A stretch of 64,000 bases of DNA from the NCBI RefSeq assembly GCF_910592395.1, contig NC_088310.1:5835501-5899500 (forward strand), written 5' to 3'. This DNA comes from Lineus longissimus (lineage: Eukaryota; Nemertea; Pilidiophora; Heteronemertea; Lineidae). The translations under genes were made by a program, and so were the position numbers. Of the stretch, positions 12,501-23,359 are shown one piece after another (position 1 is the stretch's first letter; each line of letters starts with the position of its first letter). A model generated the notes under the pieces. It had not been told where the DNA came from, searched no databases, and was given only the letters and a program-made list of their open reading frames with translations.

Positions 12501-14210
12501 TCGCGAGTCAAAACTAATGAGTGAGGTTACAACAACAGACACTACGCTGTTAGGTAGACTCATTTTTGGTGAGCCAAAAGTATAATTAGGTATAATAAAT
12601 TCACACTTACTTTTAACATGATAGCTTTCCCATTAGTACATTTATACTTTGTCATTCCACTGATACCACGCACTTCAGTTCCAGTAGATCTCTGATATTT
12701 CACCTGTTTATAGCCCAATCCAAATTGGTCAATTTCAGGACTTCGAAAATATATTGTGGCTCGTTGCTAAAAAGGAAAGTACAGATAATTTCAGTACAGT
12801 ACTACTTTAAACACTTGCTCCAAGTGGGGGTGACTTTCGGAAGGATCACCACTGTTTTGTCTGTGTGTCCTTGATCAAGGCACTTAGCCCTACTTGCTTC
12901 CCACAGCGCAGGAGAAAAGACAACCTGACTGCCAGAGATGGCCAAATGTGAACACGAGTATAAGTCTCATCATTATCGCAGTCATGGAATGTCTGAACAG
13001 ACATCAAAAAGTTCAAATTGTTAGGCTAATTAGATACGGACAAATTGTGAGGCTAACTGGATGATTTTAAGGCACTTTATGGCTACCCTCGGAAATGTAA
13101 GAGAAGAGTTAACACTAGAGCAGACAATAAACATTATGACATTTGAAGTCAATTCAGAGTGATGATGTAGACTTTCTATTTAAAAATACCAACCAGTGAG
13201 TCGCCACCAATATACTCCTCCCCACATTGTGTCATGCGGAAAACCCAGCCAATCCCCAACGTTAGCTCTCCGGTTGATTGGCATTCAACTGAAAGGGAAA
13301 AGCAAAGACTGAGAACACTGACATTGTGACCGGAAATAAGAAGATGTAAATGAGTTGAGAACAAAGTAGGGAGTGAAGTTCTGATTGCCTTGGAAGCTCT
13401 TTTGTCATTGGTGAGGTATTTCAGTCATAAAATAATTTTTCAACCAGTCTTTATCACAAAATAAAATACTAAAGCCAGTACTTACTGTTCACAGACACTA
13501 ATGAGTTGTTGTACATACTCTTCCATATTGCAAAGTAATTGTCTTTCTGAAAGGAGAACAAAAGCAGTGAACCTTAATGTCAATTTGATCCAAAATGGAA
13601 AGCAGCAGGGGTGCTGTTGTGGGGTCATTAGATCCATTCAAGTTTTTTCAGAGTGGAGTTGATGCGGAGAAAATTGATGGACTGAGGGAGGAGGCTCAGC
13701 ATTGTCAACCAATGATATCTCTCACTTTCCTCAAAATCGCCTCTTCTGATCTGTTACCGTAACCGATGCAACAGATTGAGCACGGTGCACCACGTACAGT
13801 GGGCCTTGCCAGGCCTTACTGTTGTGTCTACCCAGCTTATGGTGATGACCTTTTTTGGGACCGTGAACAGGGATTGCAAACTCATTCCGTAACTTGTACA
13901 TAAAGCCTGGGCCTAACCAGGATGTGTAGTCTAGTAGTGCATGTGTACATGTGCACAGCACAGCAGTGCAGTGCATATGCATGATGCATGCAAAGCTGGG
14001 CCTGATGAGGACTGAAAAGTTGATGAGGAAATATCTCTCTCCTTAATACCACTAAATTACATCGTTCTTATATCATATACATGGTTCACTAAGAAGTTAA
14101 ATACCAACATTATTCAAAACTTTTGTCCAAACGCCTTGCTCCGGCAAACAGACTGCACAATTCAGCGATAAAATGAGGAAAAGCAAACCGAATAAAATTC
14201 GGGAAACCAT
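6561..14210 (-). CDS. TMEM87: TMEM87A/B orthologue, GOLD-domain seven-TM Golgi protein
   Basis: Golgi-resident member of the GOST family, linked to endosome-to-TGN transport and to cation conductance in vertebrates. Seventeen coding exons: 14109-14210, 13486-13546, 13194-13288, 12611-12766, 12298-12360, 10574-10660, 10271-10372, 9964-10099, 9720-9781, 9176-9359, 8973-9072, 8506-8599, 8102-8179, 7747-7855, 7413-7471, 7006-7180, 6561-6775; 625 aa against about 555 in human TMEM87A. It opens with a signal peptide ([18 protein letters not shown]). A luminal Cys-containing domain follows, then the [19 protein letters not shown] start of the seven-TM part, [15 protein letters not shown], a terminal [14 protein letters not shown] helix and an acidic tail ending FEMSKME, all very close to human TMEM87A. 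Oddities: an AT-AC intron (7856-8101), an RRKR site (196-199) in an exon between the luminal domain and the membrane part, and three GTTGGT donors. A 36-nt in-phase exon may be added at 11550-11585. Head-to-head with HAP2. Confidence 0.95.
7856..8101 (-). other. U12-type AT-AC intron of TMEM87
   Basis: The 246-nt intron starts ATATCCTTT and ends AC on the minus strand. A GTCCTTGAC branch-site word has its likely branch A at 7866, ten bases before the 3' end. These are the hallmark sequences of the minor spliceosome. Using AT-AC borders joins codons CWW to VFTSLVQT, matching the human protein. The nearby GT/AG choices lose several conserved residues. Confidence 0.85.
10185..10240 (+). repeat. 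SINE-like tail fragment
   Basis: Contains the word ACTCCACCCAGGTAAATGGG, which I know as a recurrent 3' domain of tRNA-derived SINEs in marine animals. It lies in a TMEM87 intron. Recognition is from memory only. Confidence 0.35.
11550..11585 (-). other. Candidate 36-nt cassette exon of TMEM87
   Basis: Minus-strand acceptor with a strong pyrimidine tract (CCTTTTTCCTTCAG), then 12 codons [12 protein letters not shown], then GTATAA. It lies in the long intron between the exons at 12298-12360 and 10574-10660, both phase 0, so it can be included without a frame change. It adds an NAT glycosylation sequon to an already Ser/Thr-rich stalk. Unsupported by homology. Confidence 0.35.
11866..11930 (-). 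repeat. tRNA-like or SINE-head fragment
   Basis: On the minus strand a B-box-like word GGTTCAATTTCC follows GGAGGTCGCA, as in the variable/T-arm part of a tRNA. The acceptor and D arms do not fold convincingly, so a decayed tRNA-derived SINE is more likely than a working tRNA gene. Confidence 0.3.
12860..12915 (+). repeat. SINE-like fragment
   Basis: Carries TGTCCTTGATCAAGGCACTTAGCCC-like text followed by CTACTTGC, resembling the body of the same class of SINE as the fragment near 10200. It lies in a TMEM87 intron. Evidence is motif memory only. Confidence 0.35.
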
Positions 14211-15402
14211 TTTTGTTCTATGTGACACTTTCACAGTTCTGCACCAAATATAAAGGTTTGTCAACGCCAAGAAAACAAGACAGATAATAAAACGACGCCA
14301 AAAGATTATAGAGACACCCGAAAATCGACACTAGTTCTCTAAGATATCGATTTGATTTACGAAGGAACAATTAATTTTTTTAGCCAATAATATTAACTTT
14401 TGAAAATCCATTTGCGCAAGCACCTGCAGTCTCACTCCCAAAGGTCGGAAAATGTACAGTCAGTGTTACAGTGCTGTACACGAAACATACGAAATGTCAA
14501 TGTACCCTGGGTTCCAAAAAGAGTTTTAGACGCGCCGAATTTGAAACTCGTTCTCAAAGACCTCCGGTAAAAGCATGCTTATGCCTTGTTTTTGACACAG
14601 CGTGCCGTATGGGCTAAATCAATAAAGTGTCAATAACAGGTCAATGGCTGAATGGGACCAGTTTCTGTTGCCATGCACTCCATCCACGCATCATCCATGC
14701 AATGCGTATGTCATGTGCATTCATGCATGCATCATCTTCATGCAGTAGCTATGGTAATGCTAACAGCTTTCACATAATGATAAGATAATCACTCAGAGTC
14801 CGACTCAATCAGAGCATCGCATGTTAGGCCTGGCCATATGCCATGCCATGTAGTATATATGTAGCCTATGCAAGGAAGTTTTTTTCTAAGATGTATGTTA
14901 TTGTTAGTTATCCCATGTAAATCTAGGCTCTCTATCATGCTATTCCATCATCGATCATCACTATTTTAGACTAGTAGTAGGCCCTATAGCCTGCTATCAA
15001 TCGTGATTATGATGATCATATCATTTTCATTATTGATTAATTGAACAGTTTTAGTAGTTCATCTTCATGTCATGTCCACATGACGTACCGGTCGTATGTT
15101 GAATGACTTACCTCTCTTAGAAGTTGGGAGTCTTATTTGAAACTCTTTGGTGAGAAGCAATAGCAATATTAATAGATCTCTGTGTCACTCTGTCAGTATA
15201 TCACTATCAGTGTCTGAATCGGAGAATATCTGTATGCCATGGACTCGCCCAATATCAGCCAGCTTGCTGTAAGTGAAATTGACATTCACTTTGATTTGAA
15301 TGAAAGAGTCCTAATCGCTTTAGGAATAGGATATCAAGTCTAGCCAAAATGCTGGTGCCTGGTTAGCCCTAAAATCTAATCCACTGTTTTTTTTTGCTTC
15401 AG
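14211..15402. promoter_or_regulatory. Shared upstream region of TMEM87 and HAP2
   Basis: Intergenic space between two divergent genes, so it should hold both promoters. It includes a likely noncoding HAP2 first exon ending in a GTAAGT donor at 15269, with its acceptor at 15402. I see no clear TATA box or other defined element. Confidence 0.45.
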
Positions 15403-15497
15403 GCATTCTCAAGCACCAAATACTAGGCTACCTTGATATGAAGTCGGTTTATTTCCACAAATGACTGATCCAAATGATGGAGATCAAAGTCATCAAA
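15239..15497 (+). promoter_or_regulatory. Upstream ORFs in the HAP2 leader
   Basis: Before the HAP2 start at 15474 there are three upstream ATGs. One at 15239 is spliced (15239-15268 joined to 15403-15426) into a 17-codon frame. One at 15438 gives eight codons and stops at 15464. One at 15461 runs out of frame past the main start. Such leaders usually reduce translation of the main frame; this is inference. Confidence 0.4.
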
Positions 15498-18400
15498 TTC
15501 AAATTCTGGATCAAAATATTCCTGTTTTTGTCTATCACCATTACGCTGATATCTACCAAAAAACCTCAAATTGATGTGGTTGCTGAAATCGGTTTCTGTG
15601 AGGAGAAGGTGAATCCAGATGTGTTTGTTGAAGACTGTCAATACAAACTACAATTATCACTGAAAATATTGAATGCAGGACAGGTAAATTTTCACCCAAG
15701 TTTAATGCCATTAATGGGCAGAACACCAAATGGTACAAATCTGCAATGATAAACACACATTTTTAGGAGACCTCCGGGCTTTGGCAGCCGGCCCTGCAAT
15801 GATGCTATTCACAAAATCACAAGTTAGACTAGCTAAAAACATTTTGTGGTTTCCAGTACTCATGTTCCTTTCAATAATTGCAAGTAGTGGAAAGGGAAAT
15901 CTAATAAATTCTTATGCCATGAGATGCTGGTCTATGCGCAATCACATGTGTTATTTATTTGCAGACTGACAACACAACTGAGTACTTGAAAATTGACAAA
16001 GCCTTTGACAAAAAATCGGGCAAGGATGTCCGTCTTTATAATGCTGTGGTGCTACAGATCAGACAGGAACAGGTTTCCTTTGTTTATCCGTTTCATAAGA
16101 TAGGAGTAAGTTTTCCAATAGTTCTATTATCGATCATTAAGAAATTGTTCTGTAAGCAGATGAAGTTTGTTTGATATAAATGGTAATAAAAATCTTTTCA
16201 ATGATTTAAACAATGTTTAAGTAAAGATTAGTCATATATAATATGTAGTCATTGTATTCCAGCTTGTCAACAACAAGGCATATGAAGTCTTTGTTACAAA
16301 AGATAATACGGATGACTTTGTTGGCTGTGATAAGTTTTCTTTGCCTCGTCTATGTGGGTATGCAATTGTGGGTGTGAGTCCTGAGGAGGAAGTTGTTCTG
16401 AAGCAGAAGGTGAGGAAATTAACTTTGCTTGGTTTAATGTTCATATCAGATTGTACATTTTACTGCAGTAATCTTAGTAATAATATTCAAATAGATTGAG
16501 TCACTGGCAGATTCCCCTTGCAGGGCTCGAGTTGATAGACTCTCTTGATAGATTGTCAAATGATTTCCAATTCAGGGTCAGACCAAGTTTCGTGCTTCAA
16601 AAGATACTTTTTGGGGCTGGGTTGTCTTGAGCCTGGCTCTTGTGGAGCATGGAGCACACCTACATCAAACTCTTCCTTCTTTTGGCAGGGATTCTGCTGT
16701 CCATGTTTAAAAGATGCACAACAAACCGGCCGGTATCACTTGAGAGGAGGACAGGATTGTACCAATAAAACGGCAGGTGATACTGAAAAAGACACATATC
16801 ACTCAAGTGCTCATTGTCTCAAATTTGATCCTGTCTGGTAAGAATATGCTCACTTTATCTTACATTGAGTCATATCAAAAAGACCAAGTCTTTGATATGT
16901 ATTACATAATTCTGACAGTGAGAATGAGAATGAGTGAAAGTACATGTCAGTATCAGGCAAAATTATTCATACATTAGCAGTATCTGTCATCTTTGTTATC
17001 TTTACTAGTATCTTGATTTGAAAGATTGTTACTGTATCCTACATTGGACAAAGTATAGAGAAGTCGTTTTCTGATGTGTCTTGCAGGTATTCTGTAAACG
17101 AGTTTGACACTCCACGTCTAGAGCACATCATACACGTCACAGCTTATGTTGTCAACAAAGAAAAGGAGCAGCATTCTTGGTTGTTTATTGGTGGTGAAAA
17201 CGAGATATTGTTGAGTCCAGAATCGCACTCTGTATCAACAAACAATGGAATGGTAAGTTCGTTGGTTTGTTCACGGAGGGAAGGGAAATGATTTTAGGCT
17301 CAATAATCATGAAATCCAACGTTTCAAGTCCTAAAATAGTGTAAATATATTGCAGGACTTGAAATATGAGTTGCATGGCAATTTTAGATCTTTTGGCGAT
17401 TAAAAAAGATTGACAGATATGTTTATTATATTTGTTGTCTGGTAAATTTGTTCTTGCATTTATTATAGCTCTGGGGTTGACAGTGAGAATGAGTATTTTG
17501 TTGGGGTGATCATCAGCACTCATGAAAATTTTGATTGTCTGTTCCAGATTTCGGCTACCTACACGGATTGTTCCTTGGGGGCCAAGGAAAACTTAATCAA
17601 TCATACTCATAAACGATTGCTAATTCCAAGGCTGAATCCGGTCCTAATGGAGAATATTATGCCCCTACAGATCAAGGTCAGTTTCTTTTTCCTCTGCATC
17701 TAGCCTACCAGTACAATATCATCTTCAGTCCTGTCGCGAAGTTGAAGTGGCTCTTCGTATCGAGGTTTTGCTGTGTTCCCTCCAGATTTTCCTCAACATC
17801 GGTGTCTGCAGGCCAGAATTTCAGTCGTAAATCCTGGTATATGGAACGGTCTTGTAGGATGTGCACTGGTGTCTGGCAATGGCATTCTGCTGTGTCTTGG
17901 CATCGAGGTTAGCGTAATTAGAATAAAGAATAGGACGAGACAAAGAATGTTCGTATGAGAAACCTGAATTAATCAACACTTCAATATTCATTTTATGATA
18001 TGCAAAACTTGCTACTTGTAATGTTGCCACGTTTTCTTCAATATTTCACCTCAAAAGTGGGTGGGTGCAGCAAAGGGATGCAATTGACAAAATTATTGGT
18101 GCTACTTGGTTGCCACAGGTAGAGTAAACTCATAGTAAAGAATCATTTACAAACGTATGCTTTCAGGAGGGACCATCACGCTATCTTCTTCTTGATCATG
18201 ATATGATAGATATGACAGGAAAAACTTGTAACAAAGCTGGCGTGTCGTATGAAGCATTTGTTAATCAAGCAGACAAGTGCACCTGTCCAGCCCAAAGGTA
18301 AATAGAGTTAATCTTCCTCTAATGCTGGCAGAATATGATGTCAATGAAAATTTGGCAATTCTGCTTTGACTTTGATGTTTGACCTTGAATGACTATGAAT

Positions 18401-21400
18401 ACCGGTACTAAAAGAGATGGAGAGGAAAAACTTGTTAAAATTTCACTTCTTTTGTAAAAGAGTGAAAAAAATTGTGTAAGTTTTATGAAATGAAACTGAC
18501 AGTGATACCTGCAACCTCGATGTTGTTTGAATTTGTATTGAATATAAGTCTTTCTTGTGTGTGCTTTCAGTTGTTTGGACAAGCAACCCATGTATTATTG
18601 GCTTGAGGATGTGGTAAGTGAAGACAGTAATTCATTTGTTGTTGTGTCAGATGACAGCGATTTCTCTATGTACTCTGAATAGAATACTAATAATGGAAGA
18701 TGTAAGCATCTTCATTTCAAATATGGTGAAGCTTATGAGGTTTTTGTTCAAGAAACCAGGAGACAATTGTCACATCAGGCTCTAGAAATTGCATATTTTC
18801 TACAACATTAAGTCATAGCAACCCCAGCCTAATAAAGAATCATCTTGGCACCATCACACCTCCAATGTTTAACTCTTGCCTTACATGCATATCGTTTCCC
18901 TTCTGTTTTAGTAGTAGTATTTCTTGACCAATTTTTGGATTTGTTTGTCTTTGCAGCAAAATTACAATGCAGGTCGAAAAGGCAAATATTTCCTCTCAAA
19001 TTTTGCAAAGCTGCCAACAAATCCTGTTCTAAGGAACATGCAGACTGGAGAGGAGAAACTTGTAGTCAAGGTTACTCAACCTCACCAGAGTATTCTCTAT
19101 TTTGAGATTAATGCTGACAGACTCGTGCCAATGCACGAAGGGTAAGTACAAAACGTTCATGGTGCAGTTAAAGCGCTATCAAGAACTTACATTTTACACT
19201 TCATCTCAAGTCTGAGATCAAATTGTCTTGCACTTGCACTATAAAAGTAGGCCATGAAGAAAAATTTTCTCATTTCAGTATAAATGCACAAATCTCTGAA
19301 GTATATTTTGGGCCCAGCTGTGCCAACCAACAGCAGGTCTTTGCAAATGTCTTGAACAGAGGTTGGGTGAGTGCTGTCTTCCACACCAGTCTAGTCAAGT
19401 GCGAAAATGCCACAGCAGTAGAGAAGGAAGTCAATGCCAGGAAAATTGAACCTCATGAATCGAAGCAGTATGTTATGACCGTTGAGGGGAATCCGCCCGA
19501 TAAAGAAACTGAGACTGCATCTTGCATAGGTAAGCCATCGCAGATAACCTGTGGTCATTCTTTTGAAAATTGGGTGCAATGGGTTTCTTGTTTAATACAC
19601 GGTCGTATCCACGTCTAAACAGAGGAAGGAGATGTGTCTCCATTGCAATGTAGTGATCCTGAGTGTTGAAAGTTCAGCTTGGCATTTTAACTCACCTGTG
19701 AGGAGTTTATACAATACTTTTTCGTCCTTTGGTATCGTCCATTAGCAGAGCAGGTTTCATAACCGCTAGGGCTGGATCGCCAAAACTTGTCATGATGGTA
19801 GCTTTGGGCAACATACATGTACCCAGAGATGATTTTCCTATTCCTGTTACACATGTGTTTTATCATTCTTTTAGTTGAACTATTAAATGAAGCAGACAGT
19901 CTAGTTGCTGCAAGAGAGGTCCAATTCCGACTTGGGGAAAGATGTATTTGTGAGGCACATTGCCATTGTGAAGTAAGTTATGTTCCTACATTCAGAATCG
20001 GCGATAGTTTCTGCTCCACAAGCACCTCACAGTTCAGATTTAAGGCAGACGCTTACTGTAACTGGTTTTTTTCAATACCAGCCTTACAGTTTTTGGCTTG
20101 AGTTACTTTTTTCTGTCTTTGTAAAACAAGAGCGAAAGCCAGAATCACTGTGCTCTTGCAATGACCGGTGCAAGCAAGAGTTTTGTTGCTTGCAATCACC
20201 ATTGCAGCAAGTTGCAGCAATCACCTGTTTTTTGCTGCAGGCACCTGCGATGACCATTGCACTAATACCAACCAATTTTTTTCAGTGTCTGTCAAGTGAC
20301 CTAGTGTGCCGGCCAATGTCTCAAGAAGAATACCATGTTGCTGGATTCCGTGGTTTGGCTCCCAATCTCATGTTTCATTCTCCTCATGTTGGCTACCAAG
20401 TGGCTCTGGTTTTCATTGTCACTTGTTTTCTACTATTTCTTCTGGGTAAGTGTTGATCAACATGTTTTCATTTTGGCAAAGCTTTTGAAATCTCAATCAT
20501 TTCAAATTTTCGACAAAAGGCTCAAGCTTTTAATCTACAATCCCACGGTTCACGTTTATAAATTCAAGCATTTCTGTACTGATTTGAAGCTCATTGAAAA
20601 TGTGGAAGTTCACATCGTTATGCTCTTGGGCATAATCCAGCAAAGTAAACTAATGACCTCTATGATCTGTACATCTTCAAGTGCCTTGTTAAAATTTAGG
20701 TTTTTTTCAAGTATGACGAGCCGATTTATCATTCGTTTTGAAGGAATTTGCAAAGGTCTTCTGGGGATAGTGTGGCCGGCCATTAGCCATCTTGGTCTTT
20801 CTCTCTTCACCACCAATAAGCGTCTGCCCAGGTATCATGAAAAGGAGCTATGGGGGATGACAGTTGTCTACAATGACGAGGGAACTCCAGTACATCCAGT
20901 AAGGTAAGCATCCTCTCCTGGGCAAATATGATTATCAATGTTCAGACCATTTTCCACCTAATCAATAGACTATGTCTAAAACCCTTCATTTTGCCATTCT
21001 GATAAACTTCTCATTACTGTTTCTTCCTCTGATCCTCTCAATATTTTAGCGGCCAAGCAGTGCAAAGAATGGGCCTCACCACGGAATTCTTCATAAACGT
21101 AGTGTTCTTCTTCTACATACCATTCTTCGGGGTCCACTACTGCTTATTGAAAACTTTCCAGGGGAATCCGGACCAAAAGAAAGCAGATTATCAGCCCAAG
21201 GTAAGAAAGTTGCCACTGTCGTGAATTACACAGTTGTCTTAACTGCACATCGGTATCACAAGTCACGTGGAGACCACCAATTTGACCCCTATTGCAACCT
21301 TAATTGCCAGGTATTTTCTCATTTACAGAAGTTCCGTCCAGAATTGCCCTCAGTTGATGAAGAGAGCCAAGAGGAGGAAGAAGATCCGATCTATGAGAAT

Positions 21401-23306
21401 GTGTTCACCCCAGTCATGATGAAAGTTGAAAAGGTCTGAGTGAATCAAGAACCCTCCCAAGTTGTGGCCCTTGAAGGCCTTCATTGTTTTATATATAGAC
21501 ACATTGAATATAAATTTCAGCATTTGCTTGAGCCAATTTGTTTGTTGAGAATATTATCACCATGAATTTTCTCTTTTTTTATACAGAAGACATCTCAAGA
21601 CAGCCAGGAATATCTTAATGCAGGACATGCTCCCCATTATCATGGCAGTAACACCACCAACCATGAAGAACTGTTCTCACGTAAGTTATCACATACATTC
21701 ATGGATGTAGCCAGTGGGAGGGGGGGGGGGGGGCAGAAGTCACTGTTTTTAGTCAAACAATAAGATGAAATTGAGATGGAGATAAAAACCATGCCATATG
21801 TGTATGTCTACTGAAAATTTGGGTTGCAGAAATTCACGGCAGATGGGATTTATTTTACATTTACAGAGGATTCTGAAGAGGAAATATATAGTGGAGACAC
21901 CCTGAAGAGGCGGAGGTCGAAAAGGAAGGGCTCACATCAAAAGAAAACATCTGTCCCTGAGCTGCAGCTGAGTGAGATCACTGAAGACTCGGACATACAG
22001 ATCAGCTCTGCCCATTCCTCCAGGAAACATTCAAAGACATCTCAAAAACGCAAGGATAGTAGAGGTTCAGAAAGAAACTTACATGTAGGATCAGGTCGCT
22101 CTTCGAAGACATCGTCGAGATCATCAAAGAGCAAGGAAAGGAAACTGGATCGAAATAGTGACGATACAGACAGAGTTAAAAGTGGGTCAGCTGACACATT
22201 GAAGACTCTTTCAAGGTCATCATCAAAAAGCACTAAAGGGAAACAGGATCGAAGCATTCAAGATTTGGAAGGATTGAATGAATCCGGTCAGTCGTCTCAA
22301 CAACCTTCAGCTGGTGGCTCAGATGAATATCCAGGATCTGCCCGGAAATATTCAATACCTTTCTCTCAGCGGACTATCCGAGGTTCTGTTAGGTCAAGAA
22401 TAAGCTCCTTAATTTTTAAGAAAGCCAGTTCATCCGAAAGTTCATCACCTCTTGGTAGTGCAGATCAAGGCTCCATACAATCAGCTGGAACAACTTCACC
22501 TAGTGCTGCAGTGAGTAGTAACCGGAGTAAGTAGGAATCTAATATTATTTTATTCAAAGGTCTGCCTCAAAATTAGCAATATGTTCTCTTGCTGCAGTGC
22601 AGTGTCCATGTACATGTATGCACCAACAATTTATACCCCTTTGTCACCAGAATGATTGAGGTGTGATGTAGTTTTCTTCAGCATCTGTCTGTCCATCAAG
22701 ACGAGGTAAATACTTCGGAGACTGAGACTGTTTGGTGATTTTCTTTTGATATTTGGTTAAATTGACAGCAATTATCAGTTAAGGTACTATTTGCCAGCGA
22801 AAATCAGCCAGGTCTGATTCATAGTTTTATGACTAAGGGCACTGAAAAAGCTATTTATTGATGACAATTATCTTCTACAGGTTCCAAGCTGAGCATCAGT
22901 GGTAAAAGCACAGCCTATGATGAAGTTCTTAAGTTGGCTAGATCTGGCAAACGAGTGTATTACAACTTCAACAAGGCAGATGACAGACTAGCTGTAAGTC
23001 TACAATGTACATGTATATTATCAACTTTATCCATTTCTGATATCATGCTAAAGAGACTGTATCTGGCATATTTGGCTAGCATTAGCATGCTGTTGTCCAG
23101 AACCTGATTGTGATGTTGTCCTTAGAGTCCCCTTAACGGATAAACAGATGATGCAATTACATGATACATTGGCTGATACAAGTGGTCCTTCATTTGTTTC
23201 ATATTTCGTTATCTTCAAGATGCTTTGTTTTACCACCAAGTACTCAATTCTTTTTAGCTCACCTCTTAGCAGAGGTGAGCTTATCCCATACCGTGGCGTC
23301 CGTCGT

Positions 23307-23359
<53 letters not shown>

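Noticed and set aside
15474-20445. HAP2 as a captured viral fusion gene
   Set aside because: HAP2 shares the class II fold with viral fusogens, but this gene is intron-rich and has the cellular HAP2 hallmarks; no sign of recent transfer.
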